Positions 1-10,485 of a stretch of 64,000 bases of DNA are shown here, in pieces. Numbering within the stretch: position 1 is the first letter of the stretch; every line of letters begins with the position of its first letter. Position numbers and translations under genes: made by a program. The stretch comes from Viscum album (Eukaryota > Streptophyta > Magnoliopsida > Santalales > Viscaceae). Location of the stretch: NCBI GenBank assembly GCA_963277665.1, contig OY728130.1, forward strand, positions 1,362,872,393 to 1,362,936,392, given 5' to 3'. The notes beneath the pieces are model-generated. The model worked only from the letters and a program-made list of their open reading frames with translations, ran no database searches and was not told where the DNA came from.

Positions 1-410
1 GGTTCGGCTCAGAGGGTCGTGGGGTTGCGGCTTGGGACGGCTCGGCCTAGGGGCCGGGGGGCATGGCTAGGGCCGGTCCGGCCAATGGGAGGTGCGACCT
101 AGGCCAGTTCGGCCGGAAGGCCGGAGCTACTATGGTGGCTCAGTCTGCAGATGAGGCGGCTAGGGCGGCTCGACCGAGAGGCCTAGGCACAGCACGACCG
201 GGGCGTGGCTTGGCCGGGGCGTGGTGCAACTCGGGGCCGGCATGGCCAGGGGGGCGGTGTGGCTCAGGGTCGGTTCAGCTGGAGGTGGCGCGGGACCTGT
301 TTTTTTAGGAGGCCAGAGTGCCGCGGGAGCGGCGTGGGAGCGGCGCGGGTCGCGGAGGACGTGGGTGACGGTGCCGTTGCCGTCGTCGCCTTCTTCCATT
401 TCAAAGAACA
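1..410. repeat. GC- and CpG-rich block rich in GGCC motifs
   Basis: This stretch is strikingly GC-rich and full of CpG, while the other 63 kb are AT-rich and CpG-poor. It consists of short, imperfectly repeated GGCCGGGGC / ATGGCTYGGCC-like strings rather than a clean tandem array. Because of this composition several frames stay open on both strands, so open frames here are weak evidence for coding. The composition changes abruptly at about 400-415, next to a possible splice acceptor on the minus strand. It may be the leader or coding part of the element whose LTR-like sequence follows at 411-1,495, running off the left edge of the window. The surviving CpGs suggest a relatively recent insertion or low methylation; that is inference. 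Confidence 0.6.
160..399 (-). CDS. Unrecognised GC-rich open frame, possibly element leader
   Basis: An ATG at 399 (minus) opens a frame of 79 codons starting MEEGDDGNG and ending at 160. It is rich in Pro, Ala, His, Arg and Ser, with no domain I recognise. The ATG lies 12 bases after a plausible splice acceptor at 411-412, which is the main reason to mention it. The same DNA is also open in other frames on both strands because of its GC content, so the frame may be fortuitous. I would not treat it as a gene without transcript support. Confidence 0.15.
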   Translation of the reverse strand: MEEGDDGNGTVTHVLRDPRRSHAAPAALWPPKKTGPAPPPAEPTLSHTAPLAMPAPSCTTPRPSHAPVVLCLGLSVEPP

Positions 411-538
411 CTGCAAAATAACAAATGGGTTATGGAGTGGATGAGACATGTTAGTTTGTCATGCACCATCTGTATTAGAGTGGTAGCAAGATGTTCACAA
501 GAACGAAGCGCATCAAACCCTCCTGCAAAGATTCTTAC
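411..538 (-). other. Possible intron with GT-AG ends (minus strand)
   Basis: On the minus strand a donor-like GTAAGAATC (538 downward) and an acceptor-like TTATTTTGCAG (ending at 411) bound 128 nt that are AT-richer than the sequence downstream of it. The acceptor coincides with the switch into the GC-rich block. Such 5'-leader introns occur both in plant genes and in some retroelement transcripts. Both signals are short and could be chance. Confidence 0.25.
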
Positions 539-1023
539 CAACACACAAAAGAAAATAAGGGGTGTAATTGTGAAGTGATAATCAAACAGCATTAAACCCC
601 TACTTGTTTGTTTTTGGTTTATTTTGGTGTGAAAAGGCAGAAATCGATTCATTGTAGAGAAAAAACATCCTACGTCGGAGGAAGTTCTGATGATGAAAAT
701 CGACGTCGAGGTCGTTCTTCGTAGTTGAAGGCGTTTTTCGTCTCTGTTCTTCACCTGTGGAGCGTTCTTCGTTGATAGATTTCTCCCAAGTTCCTCCTCT
801 CCCCAAACTCCACCCAAAAAGAAATAGAAGCCCAAGATAATAGATTATAATATCTATTAAGTCATTGGAATAAATCAAAAAGGTTTAATTGATTAAGGGA
901 GAGTTGGCACAATTAATGTGGTGTGTTGGCACAATTAATTTGTGGAGGTGTTGAAGAGGCTCCCACCACAATTATTAGAGAGTTGAGGGTTTCTCCCAAT
1001 TAAAGGGGGGTTTCAAGGTGGTT

Positions 1024-1151
1024 TAAGCCTGGGTGGTCCCCACCAACATAACCTCTCATGGGAGGTTAAGGTCTGGTGGTCCCCACTTCCAACTTCCATG
1101 TGGAGGTTTAGTTTCGGTGAACCCCACCTCCCAACACCCACATGGGTGTTG
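1024..1151. repeat. Three tandem ~43-bp units, each with a dyad
   Basis: GGTGGTCCCCAC recurs at 1,032 and 1,075, and as GGTGAACCCCAC at 1,116. Each is followed by an inverted repeat around CATGG or CATGTGG: 1,050-1,067, 1,091-1,108 and 1,131-1,151. The last is the nearly perfect palindrome CAACACCCACATGGGTGTTG. The dyads have diverged in sequence but kept their symmetry. The function is unknown; they could form hairpins in a transcript or bind a dimeric protein. Confidence 0.7.
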
Positions 1152-1495
1152 AAAATAAAAATAAAAATGGCACACACTTTTATTTTTATTGTATTCTTAC
1201 ATTAAAAAACCAAAAAACTATCTTTCACTCTCGACCCACTGCTGTCGAGGTGAATGTATCCTTAAGCAAATATAGGCACTTTGAGTTAAATGGTGCCCTC
1301 ATATTTCAATTCCGACCACAAGTTCAAAAGTTAAAAAAATCTCACTCGCACATTTACTGAATGTACCCGAACAAAAGTTCAGAAATTCATTCCGGGATCT
1401 CCGGGCCTCAGAATCACGTGCCATCAATTTTCACAGACTCGTAAAATTCCCATTTATTTTAAAAAAAAATTACATCGAAATTCCAGGTCATTACA

Positions 1496-2499
1496 AAGTT
1501 CTTGCTAAATTTTCTGACAAAAACTATAAATAAGTGGTCAGAATAAAGGTTATTCATATCATCAAAAACGATGATAATAGGATAACAATTTTTCCTTCAA
1601 GTCCCTCTTCTAAGAGTTGATAAATTATTTCACTCTATAATAATATAAGTTAATATATATTTCTATAAATAGAATATTTTACTTTTATTGTGCCCTTAAC
1701 TATTTATATTTCATCTCTTAGAACATGTTTTATTATAGGGTGAATTAATATATAATTATTTGAAACCATATATAATGTTCAACTTAAACCATTTCATAAA
1801 TGGTTAACCTTTCCAAAATATTATTATCCAACACCTCAGAAAGAAGGTTACATAGTTTCCAAAATGAACTTATCATTAATCTTTCCACAACATATAAAAA
1901 CTATAATTTGTCACATTCCAAACATGTGAATACCTTAATAATTTATTCTCTTGAAACATGGTAATATATTTAATTACCATAATCGTTTTTAGAAAAATGA
2001 AATATTTATTCTTCCTAAAATAAAACACATGTTGTTAGAAATATTTCTTAAATCCAACAGTTTTTAAAACTCTATAAATGATAGAATAAACTACTATTTT
2101 GATGAATCATTAATCAATTACATGGAAGTTAGTAATTATCCAATTTATGTTATCCAAATCAATCATATCCTTATCCAAACATCATTACTACAACATTAGG
2201 AATATATTAATGCTTCTTTATCCCTCAACAATGTGTTCTCTAAAAATTTAAACTTTCTATTGAATCACTTTTCTTTTTAACATTTAACATATGATCTCAA
2301 ATCATTAATGAAAAATAACAACAGTATAATCCTTATATATTTCCTATCATTATTAATAAAATAATTTTACACCATATTTCATGGATCCAAATACATAATA
2401 ACCTTAATCATTTCACTTTGGTTATTTTAATAACATATGTTTTAAATTGATACCTTAACTTTTTCTGAGGTATATTCTCATGATGCTTGGAGAATTAAT
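1496..2499 (-). other. AT-rich DNA, probably decayed interior of element A
   Basis: No domain is recognisable. By position this should be the part of element A downstream of gag (minus strand), but the translation is too broken to show protease or RT. The left limit is the TG terminus of the LTR-like segment at 1,495. Confidence 0.3.
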
Positions 2500-3455
2500 T
2501 TTCATAGTACCCCTTATCATTTAAGTTGTAACACTAAGTAGTACTTTTTTTCTTCTCCCCTTTTCATTCCTTGACATTATGATCTATTTTTTACACATAG
2601 AAAAAACTCCCATTGCATATAGGAATTTCCCTAGGTGGATCTTTCACAGTTCTCACAAGATGAAAATTTAATCATCTTTTTTTTGTTTCATTCTCTTTAT
2701 ATTGGTGTTTATATGAAATCTTCTTATCTTTACTCTCCTTGAATATATTTATCCAAGAAATTTATGCTCTTTTTTATGGTATATAAAAATATTTCTTCAT
2801 GTTATGAAAAAGTCTGAGAAACTAACACCCTTATGATATTTTGATTTAGACTTTCAAATAAGTGTTCAATATTTCACTACATGTTGTGTATGTAATGTGT
2901 AGCATACCTGGATAACCTTCTAAAGGTTGATTCATAACCGAAAACACTCACTTCTTCCATTTTATTTAATCTACAGAACTTTCTATTCATCTAAATTTTT
3001 TGATCATGAAGAAATTATTTATCAAACAATTCCAACATAAAAGATCTCCATTCCATGAGATTTATTTCTTCTTCCTCCCTAGTATTCTAGATAAATAACC
3101 AATATTGAGCAAAATATCAATTGATACAATACATTGTAAGTGTAACCATTTCTTTATCACCACATCTTAATTCCCTAAATATCTTCTCCAAAGACTCAAT
3201 ACATTTATCTTCCACTATTAGATCAGTAGTCCAACTAAATGACGGGAAACTCTTTAGTATAAACAGATCCAACATTAGATAATCTCATTATAGAATAGGT
3301 TTCTCTATTTTAGAAACGTTATATGTCATAATATGATTAATATTACCTAATATATCTATAACTTTCTTAGATATAATACCACATATATTGTCTTCCACTG
3401 CCGAGCAATCTAGTTTGCCAGGAATAATGATAAACTTCCTCCTTCCAGGTGTCAT
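2500..3455 (-). pseudogene. Ty3 (Del/Tekay-like) gag relic of element A
   Basis: The gag polyprotein would form the retrotransposon's particle. An ATG at 3,455 (minus) opens with MTPGRRKF, 236 nt downstream of the PBS, which fits a plant chromovirus gag start. After several stops and frame changes the translation shows stretches typical of plant Ty3 gag: ESLEKIFRELRCGDKE (compare the 'W.e.iEkiF..l.c.d..K' block), then EWRSFMLELFDK and YESTFRRLSRYATHYI (compare 'W..F...F..ky' and 'Y...F..LsrfA'). The order and spacing agree with the family. The zinc knuckle and everything after it are unreadable. The frame has many stops and is certainly non-functional. Confidence 0.7.
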
Positions 3456-3690
3456 TTCTAAATAATGCAGTACAATATATTAGATCATATCATTGTGGAA
3501 CAAAATGAATAATCTTTAAAATAGTGAATTACTTATCATAAATTGAAAAAATTATGTGTAACTAATATAATAATCCTAAAAATGGTTTATTTGGGATTTT
3601 CTTCTATACTAATCCTCAAAGTCCACCCTAGGGTAATGTTCTATAATCTATGTTTTCCTAAATCTTGTTTTTAAGGTACCTACTAAACTT

Positions 3691-3702
3691 CCTATGATAC
3701 CA
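3691..3702 (-). other. Primer-binding site of element A
   Basis: The minus strand reads TGGTATCATAGG two bases inside the LTR end. It matches the initiator-Met tRNA primer site TGGTATCAGAGC at 10 of 12 positions. This fixes element A as minus strand and its LTR at 3,705-7,620 as the 5' copy. Confidence 0.75.
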
Positions 3703-3704
3703 AC

Positions 3705-6700
3705 TGTATCGCTCTGACCCCAGAATCCCAAAGTCGGTGCTTGACTTTATTACAAAGGTATGATTACAAGGAATCAAATCAAAAAGGACTGATCAATTTA
3801 GTAGTTTTGGAAAACAATATTACATACACGATACACATATTACATTGGGAAATAGAAAATAAAAAATGATACATAATAAAATTAAATGAATAGAATCATT
3901 GAAATATTATTCAATGATTTCTTCTTCATAACTTGGGGAAAGGAAAAAAAATAAGAGTGATATCAAATGATCAGTAAGGGTAAGTACAGTAAAAGCAATA
4001 ATGCATCAATGTGAGTAAATAAACATGGAAAGGTAAATAACTAAGAACATATTTCATTCAAATAACTGGAAAAGTAATAATCAATATGGAATGTTTAGTA
4101 AGTGAAACACATTCCATTTAATCAATAAACTAATAATGAAATACATACATATATAATTTCTAAGAAATTATATCATGGATAAATAAAAACCTAATATGAA
4201 TGAGGTAAAATTATAATTATTAAATTCCATGTTTCCTTGGTACATCGTACCTTTACTATCAAGACCTTTCACAATAAGATTTATAACATATCATGTAAAA
4301 ACCCATTAGATTTTCCAAATTATTTTTCCCATGAGAATACTGATGTATCAAGTAGATATCTATAACTAGGGCCCACCCATGTAATATCTATCCAAATCAT
4401 TACTAATTTATCAAATAATCAATTTAATTCATGAATAATATGCCTTATCAAATATCTGTATTGAGTAAAATATATGAATTTCTCAATATTTCCCTATCTA
4501 ATCAAATAATTGTCTAGTACACCCCATATATAAAAATGTAATATGGTTTAGGAAATATTTATAACCATCAAAAAAGATTATTGATACCATAAATACATGT
4601 AGTTTCCACTAAAAATGGTCATAAAGAATTTATTGTTTTAAGAGAATGTTAACAATTAAAAAAGAAATTGAGATTGCAAAGATAACTTTTTACAATAGGT
4701 AAATTTTAAGTCCAAACCCCTTGGATGAAATAATTAAAATAGAAACATAAAATACCATGTTTTATGAGTGAATCATGATATTAAATGACATATCAGGATT
4801 ATATACACCACACAAAAGAAGTAAATGGTGAATATGACATTTATCTCATAGATGAAAAAATTAAAATGATTATTCTCTTACTACTTTGTAAATTTTGAAT
4901 TATAATACCCATAAAAGAAATAAAATAGAATAAAACTATAAATTATGAATATAAATTTGTTGATTATATAAAATAAAATATTGGTAGTATATACATTACA
5001 AAAAATATATAAGTGGTAAAAATGGTGTATGCCTCACGGAATAGAAAGTGAGAGAAGAATCCATTACCTTGGGTCCGACTTATCACGCGTGTCTTTATAT
5101 TATTGAATAATAAAATTATGTTAATTATTTATTTACTTGAGAACTAATCTCAAGTTTATTATTACTTTTATTTCACTTATGACAATGTTGTGTACAACTA
5201 CTTAAATAGTTAAACTTATATTAGGTGTTTTGACCAAATTTGGTTCATGTGTCAAAAATGATTATTGTAAGTCGACTATGGTAAAAGGGGCCATTATATA
5301 AACATATAAAAAATAATAATCATGAAATAATTACCATATTTATACATAAATTATACTTTTAAAACCAATCTTGAAATATTTTTATGAAAAATGAACCAAT
5401 GGTATAATCATGGAGACGGTAGGCCATACATACGCATGAGTAGCATTTCAATTTTTTTAATGATTGTTATGGAAATAAGGTAAGTTACATTTTATCATTA
5501 CTTAATTTCAATTATATCATAAATACCATATTATTTAATCATATATACTTATATATAAAATTCTGGTGATGTAATAAGAAACAAATCGTGTCGAGGAGGT
5601 GGTGCTCCACACGTCTACGCATGAAATTATCATTTTTTTGTGAAAGTGGTAATAAAAAAAATGGTATATTATATTTCCAGAATTTTAATTATTTAATTAA
5701 TTTCATTTTTTTTATGTAACATCCACAAATGATGATATTATATTTCCACAAAATGGAACGAAAGAAATAATTTTTTATAAAAAATTACAGAAGTATAAAG
5801 AAAAAATAACTATAAAATTAATCATATAAAAATAGGGTGTCAATAATAATTTCCCACCATGATAGAAGGTAAATGAAAAATGAACGACATCCTTTTGCAT
5901 GGTGGAGGTCCACCGTACACACGAATGGTAAATTTGTTACCTATTTGATGGAAGTGTGTGTTGGTGTAGTTTGAACCCTTAATATAACAAAATATTAGTA
6001 TATTTGGGATAATTATGTTGTTATATAATCATGTAATAGGTATAATTTAATGGTTTCAAAAATAAATAAAACAGAAGTGATTGTTGAAGAATGTTACCTC
6101 TTTTTTGGGTAACTCCCTTTGGTTTTCACCAAAGGACTTCCTTGGTCTGATTTCTAAGAAAACTGAGGATTATAGGATGAGATAAGTTAATTTTGGAGAT
6201 TATATGGGAATATTATTTATTATCCAAATGGATTGATAAGTGTGCATAAGTGGGAAGGGTGAGTGACTTTTTATAGTGGGGGTGGAGTGACATTCTTGTA
6301 AATATAAAACTTTAAACACTATTGAGAGGTTTCCCTGACATAATTTTTCCCAAATAATGATCCAAATTTGATAAAAGGGAGGTTATGGTGAAAATATAAC
6401 AATAAAATTGGTTTTTTACATGTTTTTATGTCATTTTGGCCCTTATGTTTAAGTTTTATTCCCTTGTTAAGCTAATTTTTCTCTTAATCTCTTCAACTAA
6501 TTTTGATTACTTTCACTAATTTTTTTAGAAAAACATAGATGAAATTATTATAAATTATATATTATTTTTATTCCAAATATGAAATCAAATTTTCTAAATT
6601 CCAATAATAAAATGGGTTGAAATTAATTTAAAATTAATCCCATATACGGGACAATAAAGTGGATTTTTAAAGTAAAAATGTTCAAAAGTTTGGAATGTTT

Positions 6701-7620
6701 TTATATACAAATTAAATGTGAAATTTATTAAAATAAACTAAATTGTATTAAATGATTTATAATTTACCTATTTTTAATTTAAAAAAAATTAAAATATAAT
6801 TAAACTATATAAATAAATTATAAGGAAAATCTATTTTTGATTATAATTTTGCATTTTCATTATTCATTAAAAACTAAAACTTCATAGAAAATATCAAAAT
6901 TTTAACATATGATAAATTTGAAATTGTTATTTCAAAAATGAAGTTTATTTTGAAATATATAATTTATAAAAGTGTAAATATTTTGAATTAAAAAAGGTTC
7001 TCCATTTAACGGCGACAAAACTGTCTTTATAAAAATATAATTTTTTATTCATAATATTAGGTTTGTTTTTAACTTACGTCTATTCAATCCATTGTATTAA
7101 TGTAAAAAAATTTCAATGAAAATATAATAAATAAATTTTATTAAAATCATCCACTAATATGAATTTATTTATTTTTTTAAATAAAATTCATTCTGCACAT
7201 AAAAATACTTTTTATAAAAACATTTTCTATATTTTCAATTGGTTTCTATATTAATTTCTAATTGATTTAAAACTATTTAATTAAAACATATATTTATAAT
7301 TTAGTTAATCATATTAATAACCTCTAATTTTTTTGTATATGTTAAATATTATTATATTAAATAATCAAATTTTAATAATATATATATTTTTGTAAAACAT
7401 ATTCTCACGTGTAACATAATCCATTAAAGAAAGTCATTGTTTCTTATAACATAATATAACTTTTATGTTTAATGTATAGAAATCTAAAATATTGTTGTAT
7501 TTAACTTCTCCATGTTTTATTTAATGTAATATTAACTTATTGTTACATATAAAGCATTCTAGAAAGAAAATTAAATTTATTCTAAAAGGAATTTTGTTTA
7601 GAGTCTTGGGGTGTTAAACA
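3705..7620 (-). mobile_element. Element A 5' LTR, Del/Tekay-like Ty3
   Basis: On the minus strand the segment starts TGTTTAACACCCCAAGAC at 7,620 and ends ...GGGGTCAGAGCGATACA at 3,705, followed by the PBS. The terminal ~100 bases align with the end of solo LTR E (51,146-54,879): both carry CCCAAAGTYGGTGC just inside the TG and a run resembling GACYGATYARTTTAGTA further in. At 3.9 kb the length fits Del/Tekay LTRs. A TATA box lies at 6,267-6,275 and GC-richer subrepeats related to CATGCGTACGTACGG at about 5,050, 5,420, 5,605 and 5,905. The LTR abuts the RNase H relic of element B exactly, so A inserted into B. The matching 3' LTR is not in the window. Confidence 0.8.
6267..6275 (-). promoter_or_regulatory. 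TATA box of LTR A
   Basis: TATAAAAAG on the minus strand, in the context CCCACTATAAAAAGTCACTC, about 1.35 kb from the LTR start. The equivalent site in LTR E is TATAAAAGGGCAC and in LTR D TATAAAATGACCC, which supports it as the promoter core that divides U3 from R. Confidence 0.55.
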
Positions 7621-7960
7621 CAAATTCAGATTCTTTTGAGTAAAAATATATTTCATGACATTATAGTAATTAAAATATATAAACATCTCCCCAAATATAT
7701 TGTTATGACACATTTTTATTTCATGCATAACCATTTCCAACTCAATATCAAGGGTAGGGTACTTCTTTTCATGAGGGTGTAACTAGAGAGATCCCTAATA
7801 CAAATCATGTTTCCCATACATCAAAACACATCACAAACTCATACTAGAGTCATCGCAAGAAACATAATAACCTGAAACTATCTCTAGAATAATCCAAACT
7901 AGTGATGAATTCCACCTCACCTTAATCTCATCAAAAGATCTCTGAAACTTTTCATTCCAT
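7621..7960 (-). pseudogene. RNase H relic of Ty3 element B (truncated)
   Basis: RNase H degrades the RNA strand during reverse transcription. Reading the minus strand after the RT, the translation contains LVGYYR*FVQDISKP (at about 8,000), FEWNEKFQRSFDEIK, then CVLMYG, HPHEKKYPTLDIELEMV and KYIFTQKNLN, in the order of the Ty3 RT-RNase H linker and RNase H domain. The frame runs out at 7,621, exactly where LTR A begins. The integrase is therefore missing from this side and should lie beyond element A. Confidence 0.8.
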
Positions 7961-8800
7961 TCAAAATTTACACCCTTAAAGGTTAAATATTTCCTCAAAG
8001 AATAAGGCTTGGAGATGTCCTGAACAAACTATCTATAGTAACCAACCAAACATAAGAAGATTAGGATCTCAAAAATATTTTTGGGCTACTCCCAAGAAAT
8101 AACTTCCTATACCATTTTAGGATCTACTGAGGTGACCCTCTTAGATATCACATACCATAGAAACATTACTTCCCTGATCCAAAAAACACACATGTAAATC
8201 TAACAATACATATGATGTTCTTTCATGGTTTGAAGAAAAATATCTAAATCATTCATATTCTCCTCCTTTCACATAGATTACACCAAAATATCATCCATGA
8301 ATAGAATAAAAACATATTCCAATAAATGATGAATGATATGGTTCATGAAATCCATAAACATCGAATGAGTATTAGTGAGACCAAATGACATAAACTGGAA
8401 CTCAAAATTCCCATATTGAATCCTAAATATTGTCTTAGGTATATCCTCTTCTTGTAATCTAAATTGGTTTTACCCTAACCACAAGTAAAAAATAGAAAAC
8501 TGATGATCCCTTCTAAGATGATCAATGATATCATCAATCCTTGGAAAATGATATTTGCTATTAATGGAAACCCAATTCAACTTTTGATAATAAATACAAA
8601 GTATGAGGCTTGTGTATCCTTCTTAGAGAATAGGATTGTTAAATACCATAGTGACATTATAGTATTAATAAATCCATTTTCTATGAGGTCCTCAAACTGA
8701 ACCTTATGATCCATCAACCCAGCAAGATCTGTGTGGTAAGAAGACTTAGATATGGGCATCATACCAGGTGGAAGTTTAATAATAAGCTCGACCTATCATT
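7961..8800 (-). pseudogene. Reverse transcriptase relic of Ty3 element B
   Basis: RT copies the element's RNA to DNA. On the minus strand the sequence runs in family order: VFPDVFSNFPP and LPPGMMPISKSSYHT (8,577-8,850), KVQFEDLIENGFI, NQFRLQEEDIPKTIFRIQYG, FMSFGLTNTHSMFMDFMN (about 8,330-8,400), and FMDDILV (8,281-8,303), the catalytic box with both aspartates still present. It continues into FWIREVMFLWYVIS near 8,180. The HQ and YR landmarks are decayed and several stops interrupt it (8,577 and 8,460-8,480, among others), so it cannot make an active enzyme. The readable motifs make this the clearest protein relic in the window. Confidence 0.9.
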
Positions 8801-9039
8801 ATGGTGGAAAATTAGAAAATACATCTGGAAAGACCTCACGGTATACAAAAAAAACTATAGGAATCTGACCACCCATGTAATGGTCAACCACATCAAGAAA
8901 TGTCTCTAAAAACTAGCAAGAGATTACCCCCATAAGTAACAACATGCCTTGCCCTTCCCGATCTAGAGTCACACTTAACCTCAAAAATATAACTGACCCA
9001 ATCGGTTGATAAGAAATAAACCCAATGGTGATGATAGTC

Positions 9040-9320
9040 TATCTAGGTCTTAAAAATGATGATTATCCCCATAATGATAATGGGGTTGAATATTTCATGA
9101 TCAAGCACTAAAAATTGTCATTCCACCTCAAAGTTGGTTATCATCACCCAACATGCGGGACAGTTAAAACCTTGTTTGGACCTTTGTACCAAAGGCATTG
9201 AAATATCAAACAATGATGTAATAACTTTTGAACACAAATCCAACATGTCAACTAACATTTATGATATAAAATTATGAGTATCACCTATATCAAACAAATC
9301 TAGCACCAAAGAAGATGAGA
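9040..9320 (-). pseudogene. Aspartic protease relic of Ty3 element B
   Basis: The retroviral-type protease cuts the Gag-Pol precursor. The minus-strand translation gives VLDLFDIGDTHNFIS at 9,265-9,310, where DIGDTH replaces the usual D-S/T-G-A-S/T-H catalytic box, so the Asp and Gly are kept. Further on come LDLCSKVITS and QFLVLDHEIFNPIIIMGI (compare the 'LpmheFDvILGMDWL' end of the plant Ty3 protease). Spacing and order between gag and RT are right. Stops are present. Confidence 0.8.
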
Positions 9321-10485
9321 TAAACCCTATACCTTTTGAAAACAATAGACCTTCTTAAGATTCTAATGGCACATACTCCACTATATAAATTAATATGGTC
9401 ATTTCTATAGTAACATATCCCTTACTTTAAAGATTAGACCCACCACCATTGGGAGAATTAATATAAACCTTCAAACCCTTGGTGAGAGTGGATTTGTCCC
9501 TACTATCCAGATATAACTTCTCACAAGAATATTGTATATGGACAGATCATCCACAATGATGAAAATTATTATGATCCTCCATATAGTTAGTCTTTGTATT
9601 ACCACTCCTTCTACAAGGGAAGTATACAAACTATTAATGGCCTATCATATCCCATAAAATTGGTCCTAAAAAAGACCAAAAACTCTTATGCTTTCTTTTT
9701 CTGTCCATAAGACACACCCTGCATAACCACTGAACCAACTAAATCTCCAGCCAAAAATGTCCTCCCAACTATATCAACCTCATCCAATGCTAACTTTTCA
9801 ATAACATACACAAAATTTAGAAGGCACGTGAGTATAAACCTCGACTAAATATCATGCCTTGGTCCTAACACAATCATCTGATCCATGAGGTACTTAGTAG
9901 TGACATGATCTGGTTCCAAAATGCACTAACTCATCAAAATGGGAAGAATACTACATAACGGTATGATCCCCTTATCTAAGGTAAGAGAATATTTGATCTT
10001 CAAAAAACACAATGTATCGGGATAAAACTTCTAGTCAAATATTTTCTTGAAGGAATCCAATGTAAGATTCTCATAGAACTTAACTTACATAGTATAATTC
10101 CACCATATCATCCCCTGCCCCTTGAGAATATATGTGGAAAAACCCACCTTAGATTTTCAGGAGTCTTTAATAAGTTTAATATCCTCTATATCCACTCAAT
10201 CCACTCATCATATTCCCAAAGTTCATTATCACTAAGAAATATGGTGGTTGCTGATTAGTAAATTTGGACCCATGATCTACCATATGTCATGGGTTCCCAC
10301 CACCAATTTGATTGAGAGTCTAAAGAGTGCGGATAATATTTTCTTCCAATGTAGGTTCCACTGGATGATTCTCCTGAAAAACATATCTCATTGATTCCTC
10401 TATTTGATTTAGATGTTCTATTTTCTAAGGTATTGTGTGACAAAAGGAAAAAAAACAATCCATCATTAGAAAATTCAAAAAACAA
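9321..10485 (-). pseudogene. Gag relic of Ty3 element B with decayed zinc knuckle
   Basis: The minus-strand translation from 10,485 starts in an open stretch of 77 codons (10,255-10,485). Gag-like blocks follow: YDEWIEWI.RILNLLKTPENLRWVF, then GQGMIWWNYTM, FYENLTLDSFKKIFD and KFYPDTLCFLKIKYSLTLDKG (about 9,940-10,200). These correspond to the plant Ty3 capsid blocks ending in the WW pair and the 'F...ky.p' block. At about 9,520-9,575 the string NNFHHCG*SVHIQYSCEK keeps the spacing of a C-X2-C-X4-H-X4-C nucleic-acid-binding knuckle with the first Cys lost. Frameshifts and stops are frequent. Confidence 0.75.

Larger units (their letters stand above)
411..1495 (-). mobile_element. LTR-like segment with TG terminus at 1,495
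   Basis: Read on the minus strand the segment begins TGTAATGACCTGGAATTTCG at 1,495, a start typical of plant LTRs, directly after AT-rich DNA assigned to the interior of element A. It contains three dyad-bearing 43-bp units (1,024-1,151) and two direct copies of TTGGCACAATTAAT (904 and 926). The inner end of the LTR and a primer-binding site were not found, so it could equally be a Ty3 LTR plus leader or a different insertion. No second copy is in the window. Confidence 0.4.

Noticed and set aside
401..835. 144-codon minus-strand open frame
   Set aside because: It crosses the probable intron and LTR leader, has no domain and reads as low-quality sequence; the splice-signal interpretation fits better.
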